Shown piece after piece: positions 1 through 5,291 of a stretch of 5,291 bases of DNA. A program made the position numbers and the translations under genes. The notes beneath the pieces are model-generated. The model was not told the origin of the DNA. It searched no databases and was given only the letters and a program-made list of their open reading frames with translations. The DNA comes from an uncultured Fastidiosipila sp. Its GTDB lineage: Bacteria > Bacillota > Clostridia > Saccharofermentanales > Fastidiosipilaceae. Position 1 is the first letter of the stretch, and each line of letters opens with the position of its first letter. Location: contig CALLQJ010000033.1 of NCBI GenBank assembly GCA_938014865.1, positions 1 to 5,291 of the forward strand. Reading direction: 5' to 3'.

Positions 1-144
1 CTGTACTTCAAGAGAACGCCCCCGGTGCTCTGTGCCAAGGCACGAGCCGGGCTGGGAGAGGCGGGTACACGGGAGATGAAGGTCGCCGCCGAGTCAGCGA
101 ACCTCAGAGGTTCAGGAAGTGTCTTCGGAGAGCTCCGAAGGAAT

Positions 145-182
145 TTTCGGTGGTACCGCGGAAAGCAGATTTTCGTCCGAAA
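145..182 (+). promoter_or_regulatory. T-box antiterminator with UGGU tRNA-acceptor bulge
   Basis: TTTCGG (145-150) pairs with CCGAAA (177-182), forming helix A1. The 7-nt bulge TGGTACC (151-157) follows. Helix A2 is GCGGAAA (158-164) with TTTTCGT (170-176), containing two G-U pairs and closed by the loop GCAGA. This is the canonical antiterminator shape of the family. The bulge begins UGGU, which would pair with an ACCA acceptor end. That means a discriminator A, as expected for bacterial tRNA-Val, and it agrees with the GUC specifier. The structure uses bases 162-182 that the terminator also needs, so the two folds exclude each other. Confidence 0.9.
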
Positions 183-210
183 GACGGAAACTGCTTTTAT
201 TTTGTTTTTA
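162..210 (+). terminator. Regulated intrinsic terminator of the T-box leader
   Basis: AAAGCAG (162-168) pairs with CTGCTTT (191-197). The stem continues through TTTTCGTC (170-177) with GACGGAAA (183-190), leaving one bulged A at 169 and the loop CGAAA (178-182), so about 15 bp in all. A T-rich run follows (195-209). With charged or absent tRNA-Val this hairpin should form and stop transcription before valS. Binding of uncharged tRNA-Val should favour the alternative 145-182 antiterminator. Confidence 0.9.
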
Positions 211-243
211 TATAAGAAAAGAATCGTTTTTTATAAGAAACGA
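205..243 (+). repeat. Imperfect A/T-rich direct repeat between leader terminator and valS
   Basis: TTTTTATATAAGAAAAGA (205-222) is followed by the near copy TTTTTTATAAGAAACGA (227-243). The second copy can also form a weak 6-bp hairpin, TCGTTT (224-229) with AAACGA (238-243). Together they make most of the unstructured 5' UTR before the valS ribosome binding site. A local duplication is the simplest reading; no function is evident. Confidence 0.4.
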
Positions 244-262
244 CAAGACGAATGAAAAGTAC

Positions 263-268
263 AGGAGG
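263..268 (+). promoter_or_regulatory. Ribosome binding site deciding the valS start
   Basis: A perfect AGGAGG lies 4 nt before ATG 273. The in-frame ATG at 252 lies upstream of this site and is preceded only by an A-rich stretch with no Shine-Dalgarno match. The downstream ATG is therefore the likely start, though the spacing is a little short. Confidence 0.8.
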
Positions 269-272
269 CCAA

Positions 273-2939
273 ATGTCTTTAGCAGATCACATTCCGGCAA
301 ATTTTGAGCCGGGCAAACGAGAAGACAGTATTTATCAGAAATGGGAAAGCAGCGGGTATTTTAAAGCCGTCATTGATGAAAACAAGACGCCTTATACGAT
401 TATGATGCCCCCGCCGAATATAACGGGACAGCTTCATATGGGCCATGCGCTGGACAGTACGCTGCAGGATATTCTGATCCGCTGGCGCAGAATGCAGGGC
501 TATTCGGCACTGTGGCTGCCGGGCACGGATCATGCCTCGATCGCGACGGAAGCGAAAATCGTGGATCAGATCCGCCAAGAGGGCAAGACCAAGGAAGAAA
601 TCGGCCGCGAAGCCTTTCTGGAAAGAGCAAAGGCCTGGAAAGAAAAATACGGCTCCACCATTTCAAAGCAGCTCCGGAAAATGGGCGCATCCTGTGACTG
701 GTCCCGGGAGCGCTTTACGATGGATGAGGGATTATCCAAAGCGGTGGAAAAAGTATTTATTGACCTTTACAACAAGGGCCTGATCTACCGCGGCAAGCGG
801 ATGGTCAACTGGTGCCCGAGCTGTGAAACGTCCATCAGCGATATTGAAGTGGTTTATGAGGACCAGGCATCGAATTTATGGCATCTGGATTATCCGTCCG
901 AAGACGGAAGCCGCACGGTAACGGTGGCGACGACACGTCCTGAAACCATGTTAGGCGACAGCGCCGTGGCGGTGCATCCCGATGATGAGCGCTATAAGGA
1001 CCTGGTCGGCACCTCGCTGATCCTGCCGCTTACCGGGCGCAAAATCCCCGTTATCGCAGACTCCTATGTTGATCCCGAATTCGGAACGGGCTGCGTGAAA
1101 ATTACGCCGGCCCATGACCCGAATGACTTTATGATCGGGGAACGGCATAATCTGGACTTTATCGAAGTCATTGATGAAAAGGGCTTTATGACCGAAGCGG
1201 CGGGGAAAGACTACGCCGGCCTGAGCCGGGAAGACTGCCGCAAAAAAGTGGTCGAAGACCTCAAGGCACAAGGCTATCTGAGAAAGACGGAGCCTTATAC
1301 GCACAGTGTCGGGACCTGTCAGCGCTGCGGCACGACCGTAGAGCCCCGGGCTTCGCTTCAGTGGTTTGTGAAAATGGATGCCTTAGCCGGTCCGGCGATT
1401 GACGCGGTCCGGGAAGGCAAAACGGTTTTTGTCCCCGAACATTTCGATAAAACCTATTTTAACTGGATGGAGAATATCCGGGACTGGTGCATTTCCCGGC
1501 AGCTTTGGTGGGGACATCGTATTCCTGCGTGGTACTGCGAAAATGAGGACTGCGGGCATATTTATGTCGGACACGAAGCACCGGAAAAATGCCCCGAATG
1601 CGGCTGTCGCAAGCTGCACCGGGATGAGGATACGCTCGATACCTGGTTCAGCTCGGCACTCTGGCCCTTTTCGACTTTAGGCTGGCCGGATGAAACCGAC
1701 GATTATAAATATTTCTATCCGACGGATACATTGGTCACGGGCTATGACATCATTTTCTTCTGGGTTGCCCGGATGATTTTCTCGGCGCTCGAGCAGACCG
1801 GACAGGTGCCCTTTCATACGGTGTTCATCCACGGCATGGTCAGGGACAGTCAGGGCCGCAAGATGTCCAAGTCCCTCAATAACGGGGTGGATCCTTTAGA
1901 AGTAATTGATGAATACGGCGCTGACGCGCTGCGCTATTCACTCGTCAACGGGACCGCACCGGGCAATGATCAGCGCTACAGCGAAGAAACCCTGCAGTCC
2001 TGCCGGGCTTTTGTTAATAAAATCTGGAATGCTTTCCGTTTTGTGATGATGAACCTCGAAGAAGGGGAGAAGCCGTCACTTGATCCGGAGCAGCTGCAGC
2101 TCGAAGACCGCTGGATTTTATCGCGGCTTAATACGGTGACGGGTGAAGTGACGAAGAATCTGGAGCACTTTGAGCTCGGTGTCGCCCTGGCAGCGGTTTA
2201 CAGCTTTATCTGGGAAGAGTTCTGCGACTGGTACATCGAAATGGTCAAGCCCAGGCTTTTCGCCAAAGACGATCCGAGCCGGGAGACGGCACAGGCGGTG
2301 CTGCTGAAGGTGCTGCGGGATGCCATGAAGCTGCTGCATCCTTTCATGCCCTTTGTCACGGAGGAGATTTATCAGTATCTGCCCGGCAGTTCGGAGAGCA
2401 TCATGATCAGCAGCTGGCCGGAATATGCCGAGGAGAAAAGCGATGAGGACGCCGAAAAGAACATGGCCCTTCTGATTGATGCCATCCGGCAGATCCGCGC
2501 GCTGCGGCGTGAGATGAACGTGCCGCCCAAAAAGAAGGTGAGCTGCATCGTAGAGGCCGAAGATGAAGAAGTGCGCCGGCACTTTGCCGAGGCCGCGTCC
2601 TACATGGACCGTCTGGCGGGCGTCAATAAGGTAGAGACCACGGCGGAAAAAGCAGAGCATTCGGACAGCGATATCATTGTGCCCTTCAGCAAGGGCAGCA
2701 TCTTTATTCCGGCGGAAGATATGATTGATCTTGAAAAAGAAATCAAGCGTCTTCAGGAGGAAGAGAAGAAGCTTTTGAGTGATCTGGACCACAGCGACAA
2801 GGTCCTGGGCAATCCGGGCTTTGTGGAAAATGCGCCGGAAGCGGTGGTGCAAAAAGAGCGGGATAAACGCGAGCTGACGGAAAGCAAGCTCAAGCAGCTC
2901 CGGGACCGGCTCAGTGCCTTGTCCGATTCGGAAAGATAA
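273..2939 (+). CDS. valS: Valyl-tRNA synthetase (ValRS, class Ia)
   Basis: This cytoplasmic enzyme joins valine to tRNA-Val using ATP and edits mischarged threonine. It has 888 residues from ATG 273, about the usual ValRS length. The HIGH motif is HMGH at residues 55-58, inside PPPNITGQLHMGHAL. The CP1 editing domain carries TTRPET (220-225) and the KITPAHDPNDF block (from 276). The KMSKS motif is exact at 530-534. DEDTLDTWFSSALWPFSTLGWP (from about 451) is typical of ValRS. CxxC pairs occur at C181/C184 and C349/C352, flanking the editing domain, and a Cys4 set lies at C422, C427, C440 and C443; zinc binding there is inferred. The helical anticodon-binding domain starts near residue 610. A charged C-terminal segment (about 815-885) matches the ValRS tRNA-binding coiled-coil arm. 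The T-box leader directly upstream supports both the identity and control by uncharged tRNA-Val. The reading frame is intact. An ATG 21 nt upstream would add seven residues but lacks a ribosome binding site. Confidence 0.98.
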   Translation: MSLADHIPANFEPGKREDSIYQKWESSGYFKAVIDENKTPYTIMMPPPNITGQLHMGHALDSTLQDILIRWRRMQGYSALWLPGTDHASIATEAKIVDQIRQEGKTKEEIGREAFLERAKAWKEKYGSTISKQLRKMGASCDWSRERFTMDEGLSKAVEKVFIDLYNKGLIYRGKRMVNWCPSCETSISDIEVVYEDQASNLWHLDYPSEDGSRTVTVATTRPETMLGDSAVAVHPDDERYKDLVGTSLILPLTGRKIPVIADSYVDPEFGTGCVKITPAHDPNDFMIGERHNLDFIEVIDEKGFMTEAAGKDYAGLSREDCRKKVVEDLKAQGYLRKTEPYTHSVGTCQRCGTTVEPRASLQWFVKMDALAGPAIDAVREGKTVFVPEHFDKTYFNWMENIRDWCISRQLWWGHRIPAWYCENEDCGHIYVGHEAPEKCPECGCRKLHRDEDTLDTWFSSALWPFSTLGWPDETDDYKYFYPTDTLVTGYDIIFFWVARMIFSALEQTGQVPFHTVFIHGMVRDSQGRKMSKSLNNGVDPLEVIDEYGADALRYSLVNGTAPGNDQRYSEETLQSCRAFVNKIWNAFRFVMMNLEEGEKPSLDPEQLQLEDRWILSRLNTVTGEVTKNLEHFELGVALAAVYSFIWEEFCDWYIEMVKPRLFAKDDPSRETAQAVLLKVLRDAMKLLHPFMPFVTEEIYQYLPGSSESIMISSWPEYAEEKSDEDAEKNMALLIDAIRQIRALRREMNVPPKKKVSCIVEAEDEEVRRHFAEAASYMDRLAGVNKVETTAEKAEHSDSDIIVPFSKGSIFIPAEDMIDLEKEIKRLQEEEKKLLSDLDHSDKVLGNPGFVENAPEAVVQKERDKRELTESKLKQLRDRLSALSDSER

Positions 2940-2968
2940 TTGACGCAGGGCGCAAAGCACAATAGAAT
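2940..2968 (+). promoter_or_regulatory. Predicted sigma-A-type promoter of fba
   Basis: TTGACG (2940-2945) and TAGAAT (2963-2968) each match the housekeeping consensus at five of six positions and are separated by exactly 17 bp. The -35 box begins at the base right after the valS stop codon. The start of transcription should fall near 2973-2977, about 40 nt before the fba start codon. This would let fba be expressed independently of the valS T-box. Confidence 0.75.
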
Positions 2969-2998
2969 AAAAGATAGATTTGTCTGAGTCTATCTTTT
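2969..2998 (+). terminator. A/T-rich hairpin between valS and fba: probable valS terminator
   Basis: AAAAGATAGA (2969-2978) is a perfect inverted repeat of TCTATCTTTT (2989-2998). Two further pairs inside leave a 6-nt loop. The 3' arm ends in four T and is followed by AATAAAA, so it resembles a weak, possibly bidirectional, intrinsic terminator for valS. The stem is A/T-rich and the U-run is short and inside the stem, so read-through into fba is plausible. It overlaps the predicted start of fba transcription and may instead serve as a 5' hairpin of the fba mRNA. Confidence 0.55.
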
Positions 2999-3016
2999 AA
3001 TAAAAGGAGAGAGTAT

Positions 3017-3952
3017 ATGCCATTAGTAAATTCCAGAGAAATGTTCAAAAAGGCCTATGACGGCGGTTATGCCATCGGTGCTTTCAACGTTAATAACATG
3101 GAGATTATCCAGGGTATTACGGAAGCGGCCTCTGAACTGAACGCTCCGCTGATTCTGCAGGTGTCCAAAGGTGCACGCAATTATGCCAATCACACCTACC
3201 TGGTCAAATTGGTTGAAGCAGCCTTGATCGAAACCGATCTTCCCATCGTTTTACATCTTGACCACGGGGATTCTTTTGAACTTTGCAAGAGCTGCATCGA
3301 CGGCGGATTCACCTCGGTCATGATCGACGGCTCATCCCTTCCTTACGAAGAAAATATTGAACTGACGGCGAAAGTCGTTGAGTATGCGCATAAATATGAC
3401 GTGACGGTAGAAGGTGAACTCGGCACCCTCGCAGGCGTTGAAGATGATGTCCAGGTAGATGCCGAAGACGCCAGCTACACCCGTCCGAGCGAAGTGGAAG
3501 ATTTTGTCAGCCGCACAGGCGTTGACTCCTTGGCCATTGCGATCGGTACCTCACACGGTGCTTATAAATTCAAGCCGGGTACAAAACCGCAGCTGCGTTT
3601 TGACATCCTCGAAGAAATCACCAAAAAGCTTCCGGGTTTCCCGATTGTGCTGCACGGTGCTTCTTCGGTTATTCCCGAATATGTTGACATGATCAATGCC
3701 AACGGCGGTGCGATGGAAGACGCCATCGGCGTTCCGGAACCCATGCTGCGCAAGGCGGCTGAATCGGCAGTCTGCAAGATTAATATTGACTCCGATATTC
3801 GTCTGGCCATGACCGGTACCATCCGTAAGTATTTTGCGGAGCATCCGGCAGACTTTGACCCGCGTAAATATCTGGGTCCCGCCCGTGAAGCCGTTAAGGG
3901 CATGGTTGCGCATAAGATTAAGAACGTTCTTGGCTGTGACGGCAAAGCATAG
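3017..3952 (+). CDS. fba: Class II (zinc-dependent) fructose-1,6-bisphosphate aldolase
   Basis: The enzyme cleaves fructose-1,6-bisphosphate to dihydroxyacetone phosphate and glyceraldehyde-3-phosphate, and does the reverse in gluconeogenesis, in the cytoplasm. The protein has 311 residues, the length of the shorter class II group. Conserved blocks appear in order. HLDHGD (80-85) supplies the catalytic Asp82 and metal ligand His83. VEGELGTLAG includes Glu132 and Glu134. GTSHGAYKF includes metal ligand His180. LHGASS includes metal ligand His213. NIDSD (256-260) is the phosphate/DHAP-binding segment. The N-terminal GAFNVNNMEIIQGI is also typical. The roles of these residues come from the family, not from this sequence alone. 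AAGGAG at 3004-3009, 7 nt before the ATG, fixes the start. The gene has its own predicted promoter, and a strong terminator follows. No other glycolytic gene is in view. Related tagatose- or ketose-bisphosphate aldolases share the fold, but fructose-bisphosphate is the most likely substrate. Confidence 0.95.
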   Translation: MPLVNSREMFKKAYDGGYAIGAFNVNNMEIIQGITEAASELNAPLILQVSKGARNYANHTYLVKLVEAALIETDLPIVLHLDHGDSFELCKSCIDGGFTSVMIDGSSLPYEENIELTAKVVEYAHKYDVTVEGELGTLAGVEDDVQVDAEDASYTRPSEVEDFVSRTGVDSLAIAIGTSHGAYKFKPGTKPQLRFDILEEITKKLPGFPIVLHGASSVIPEYVDMINANGGAMEDAIGVPEPMLRKAAESAVCKINIDSDIRLAMTGTIRKYFAEHPADFDPRKYLGPAREAVKGMVAHKIKNVLGCDGKA

Positions 3953-3957
3953 ACTTT

Positions 3958-3993
3958 AAATAATAAAAGCAAAAACCGGATTTGGTTTTTGCT
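3958..3993 (-). terminator. Intrinsic terminator for the minus-strand nagA-phosphoesterase unit
   Basis: AGCAAAAACC (3968-3977) and GGTTTTTGCT (3984-3993) form a perfect 10-bp stem with a 6-nt loop. Read on the minus strand, the stem is followed at once by TTTATTATTT (complement of 3958-3967), a good U-tract. On the plus strand it is followed by GAGACG, with no U-tract. It therefore points to minus-strand termination, only 5 bp past the fba stop codon. Confidence 0.75.
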
Positions 3994-3999
3994 GAGACG

Positions 4000-4056
4000 A
4001 TAAACCTTCCTGATGCAGACGCTTTCTGCCGATGCTTCCGGAGGGTTTATTTTTTT
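4000..4056 (+). terminator. Intrinsic terminator of fba
   Basis: ATAAACCTTCC (4000-4010) pairs with GGAGGGTTTAT (4040-4050) as 11 bp with one G-U pair. Seven T follow (4050-4056, the first one shared with the stem). The 29-nt apical region is itself structured, with GCAGA (4015-4019) pairing TCTGC (4025-4029). The T-run direction shows it serves plus-strand transcription from fba. Confidence 0.85.
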
Positions 4057-4202
4057 GCATGAGGGTAAAGCGGCGGATTCTTTTCCAGATAATCTGCTAA
4101 TATTTTGTCGTTCTCTGCCGAGGGAGCAGGGACCTCGCTTTCTCGGATTTCCAGAAGGCTGGCCTCCGGCCTTACAAAAAGACGAAAAGGGAAGAGGACC
4201 TC
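4047..4202 (-). pseudogene. Out-of-frame C-terminal segment of the metallophosphoesterase
   Basis: After the G5 run (plus-strand C5 at 4202-4206), the -1 frame encodes 51 residues beginning EVLFPFRLFVRPEASLLEI and ending at a TAA at 4049-4047. This block continues the SRGWG motif of the upstream frame. It matches the usual C-terminal pattern of membrane-anchored metallophosphoesterases (SRG-x-G, then a PxR and RPE strand, then a hydrophobic end). The upstream frame instead runs into SSSLFVFL and stops. Restoring one base in the G run gives one protein of 313 residues. The last 26 or so residues are a charged tail without a recognisable motif, and the stop codon falls inside the fba terminator. 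The segment is very unlikely to be a separate gene. Confidence 0.75.
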
Positions 4203-4987
4203 CCCCAGCCGCGGGAGATAAAATGCCAGAAGCCCCGTACCGGCAGCACGCCGTCGGTCAGACCGCAGCGGCACATGACTTCGCTGCGGAGCATCATGTA
4301 TTCAAGTTTCCCCGGCAGCTTGATCTGGCCGCCGTGAAAATGACCGCTCAGGCAAAAACGCGCCTCGTTTTCCGGCAAGGTCAAGACGGTATCAGGATTG
4401 TGCGCCAGGACAATCCGGCGGGAGGGCGGGATGTCCCGGGCGGGAATATCAAGAGGCGATGCGGGATGGGCGCTGTTCAAAGCGCCGTCAAAGTCCGGCC
4501 GGCCCAGACGAATATCTTCCAGGCCGATCAGCAGCCAGGGCCTTTCGTCCGCGGCCCGGAGGATGTAGTGCTGATTTCTTAAAAGCGGGTAGCCGGAGGC
4601 CTCTTCCAGTGCATCGTCATGATTACCGCGTACGGCGATATAAGGAATGGCGTCTTCGCGGCAATAAGCAGCCAGCCTTTCGGCCAGCTGCTGACCTTCT
4701 GCCGTGTCTTTTGCGGAGGAGGCCATATCGCCTCCGAAAACGACGGCATCGGGACTGCTTTTTGAGATATAGGCGTACAAAGCCTCAAGCGGCAAGTGAT
4801 TTAAGGGGTGATGATAGTCAGAAAAAAATAAAATCCGCAGCGGCGTTCCGCCGTCTCCTTCCGCTTCCGGCGGAAGAGAATAGCGGTTAAATTCCGGCCG
4901 CTGCGGTTCCAGCAGCGCTCTTGCGCCGAGATAAAAGCCGGCTGCCAGAACGGCAGCCAGCAAAATTAAGATCCAGGGTTCCGGCAT
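4172..4987 (-). CDS. Membrane-anchored metallophosphoesterase (YkuE/YaeI-like), C-terminally frameshifted
   Basis: This is a calcineurin-like metallophosphoesterase with a two-metal active site that hydrolyses phosphate esters; the substrate is unknown. Residues about 4-26 form a hydrophobic N-terminal membrane anchor, so the catalytic domain probably sits outside the membrane. Family motifs occur in order: SDYH (D57, H59), GGDM (D87), GNHD (N122, H123), AHNPD (H196) and GHFHGGQ (H216, H218). The catalytic set is therefore complete. The 271-residue frame loses its proper C-terminus at a five-G run (plus-strand 4202-4206) and ends in an unrelated SSSLFVFL. The expected end lies in the next frame to 4047. 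Causes could be a one-base deletion, a sequencing or assembly error, or slippage. The gene starts 5 nt after the nagA stop and has no clear Shine-Dalgarno sequence, so translational coupling is likely. Family members have been linked to lipid or cell-envelope phosphoesters, but nothing here fixes the substrate. Confidence 0.88.
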   Translation of the reverse strand: MPEPWILILLAAVLAAGFYLGARALLEPQRPEFNRYSLPPEAEGDGGTPLRILFFSDYHHPLNHLPLEALYAYISKSSPDAVVFGGDMASSAKDTAEGQQLAERLAAYCREDAIPYIAVRGNHDDALEEASGYPLLRNQHYILRAADERPWLLIGLEDIRLGRPDFDGALNSAHPASPLDIPARDIPPSRRIVLAHNPDTVLTLPENEARFCLSGHFHGGQIKLPGKLEYMMLRSEVMCRCGLTDGVLPVRGFWHFISRGWGRSSSLFVFL

Positions 4988-4992
4988 GGCAA

Positions 4993-5291
4993 TCAGACGA
5001 ATTTTTTGCCGCCGATGTAGACATCGAGCACATCGAAATTCTCGTTGCTGACGACAAAGTCGGCATCTTTGCCGACGCCCAGGCTGCCTTTGCGGTCCTG
5101 AATGCCCAAAAGTTCAGCCGGCGTCCTTGACGCCATACGGATGGCATCTCTGACGGGAATGCCCCATTCCATGATATTTTTCATATTGCGCCAGACATTG
5201 GAAATGCTGCCGGCAATCGCGCCGTCGCCCATGCGCGCCACATTGTTGACGACGTACATCGGTTTTCCGCCGAATTCGTATTCGCCGTCTC
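4993..5291 (-). CDS. nagA: N-acetylglucosamine-6-phosphate deacetylase, C-terminal part (5' end outside window)
   Basis: NagA removes the acetyl group from N-acetylglucosamine-6-phosphate in the cytoplasm, giving glucosamine-6-phosphate for glycolysis (via NagB) or wall synthesis. Only the last 98 residues are in view. The frame is open to the window edge, so an internal ATG at 5259 is not the start. The fragment shows the NagA-type end in order: DGAIAGS, then NMKNIMEWGIPVRDAIRMASRTPAELLGI, RKGSLGVGKDADFVV, and a final VLDVYIGGKKFV strand. GxGKDADFVV and the closing xxGGK are general amidohydrolase features. DGxxAGS with the MAS-x-x-PA block points to NagA. Metal-binding histidines lie in the missing part, so activity cannot be judged. 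It stops with TGA at 4995-4993 and is followed by the phosphoesterase in the same direction, probably as one operon. A related amidohydrolase is possible but less likely. Confidence 0.85.
   Translation of the reverse strand, partial: DGEYEFGGKPMYVVNNVARMGDGAIAGSISNVWRNMKNIMEWGIPVRDAIRMASRTPAELLGIQDRKGSLGVGKDADFVVSNENFDVLDVYIGGKKFV

Larger units (their letters stand above)
1..210 (+). promoter_or_regulatory. T-box leader (tRNA-Val-sensing riboswitch) of valS, 5' end cut by window edge
   Basis: T-box leaders bind their cognate uncharged tRNA and let transcription continue into an aminoacyl-tRNA synthetase or amino-acid gene. The T-box core GGTGGTACCGCG is seen at 149-160, and valS starts downstream. 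Stem I is partly present. TGTAC (2-6) pairs with GTACA (65-69), CGCC (17-20) with GGCG (60-63), and CCCGG (21-25) with CCGGG (47-51). AGAGA at 11-15 fits the conserved AG-rich bulge. The likely specifier is GTC at 82-84, just after TGAAG, a context typical of the specifier loop; GUC is a valine codon. Further hairpins are AACCT/AGGTT (100-112) and a perfect 8-bp stem CTTCGGAG/CTCCGAAG (123-140), probably Stem III. The basal 5' strand of Stem I and the promoter lie before the window. The T-box identity is very secure; the specifier is a strong inference. Confidence 0.95.

Noticed and set aside
25..255. 76-codon open frame over the leader, possible leader peptide
   Set aside because: The interval is explained base by base by T-box helices, antiterminator and terminator. 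The frame has no ribosome binding site and no run of valine codons.
252..272. Upstream in-frame ATG adding seven residues to ValRS
   Set aside because: There is no Shine-Dalgarno before it. A perfect AGGAGG lies between it and ATG 273, and homologues do not need the extra residues.
951..1304. 117-codon minus-strand open frame
   Set aside because: It is a shadow opposite the ValRS editing domain, with no supporting signal.
2118..2960. 280-codon open frame on the minus strand opposite the 3' half of valS
   Set aside because: It lies wholly antisense to the intact, conserved valS anticodon-binding and coiled-coil region. Its translation has no recognisable motif and no ribosome binding site was seen.
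3551..3972. Two minus-strand open frames opposite fba
   Set aside because: They are antisense to a complete aldolase with all expected motifs, and they overlap each other in different frames.
4047..4274. Independent 75-codon minus-strand gene
   Set aside because: Its N-terminal part duplicates, out of frame, the coding of the phosphoesterase, and only the part after the G5 run looks like protein. It is better read as the displaced C-terminus.
4013..4582. 189-codon open frame on the plus strand
   Set aside because: It starts inside the fba terminator loop and runs antisense to the metallophosphoesterase, whose active-site motifs are plainly in the minus-strand frame.
4459..4890. 143-codon open frame on the plus strand
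   Set aside because: The Arg/Pro-rich translation is a complement-strand shadow of the phosphoesterase catalytic domain.

Overview
The window looks like an ordinary chromosomal housekeeping region of a mid-GC member of the Bacillota (Firmicutes), probably Clostridia- or Negativicutes-like. The lineage is inferred from a T-box leader controlling a valyl-tRNA synthetase, a ValRS with a Cys4 cluster, a roughly 310-residue class II aldolase, strong purine-rich ribosome binding sites and hairpin-plus-T-run terminators. I cannot name a genus. I see no mobile element, CRISPR array, rRNA or tRNA gene.

Layout. Positions 1-210 hold most of a T-box riboswitch; its 5' end is cut by the window edge. A likely GUC (Val) specifier, a UGGU tRNA-acceptor bulge and mutually exclusive antiterminator and terminator helices can be drawn base by base. 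It controls valS (273-2939, + strand), an intact 888-residue valyl-tRNA synthetase. A 77-bp gap follows, with a near-consensus sigma-A-type promoter that starts at the base after the valS stop, and a palindrome that can act both as a valS terminator and as a 5' hairpin of the next transcript. Next is fba (3017-3952, + strand), an intact class II fructose-1,6-bisphosphate aldolase.

Beyond fba, transcription converges. Two stem-loops lie back to back: the first (3958-3993) has its U-tract on the minus strand, and the second (4000-4056) has its T-run on the plus strand. The rest of the window is read on the minus strand as a two-gene unit. The 3' part of nagA (N-acetylglucosamine-6-phosphate deacetylase; 4993-5291, cut by the window edge) is followed after 5 nt by a membrane-anchored metallophosphoesterase (starting at 4987). 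That gene has a frame break at a five-base G run (C run on the plus strand, 4202-4206). As written, the protein ends at 4172 after 271 residues, while the family-like C-terminus continues in the next frame to 4047.

The genes are separate housekeeping functions: protein synthesis (valS, controlled by uncharged tRNA-Val), glycolysis or gluconeogenesis (fba, own promoter), and amino-sugar recycling (nagA) with a co-transcribed phosphoesterase. I found no evidence for a new multi-gene system. The points most worth a second look are the phosphoesterase frame break, the shared terminator/5'-UTR palindrome before fba, and the divided-labour convergent terminator pair.
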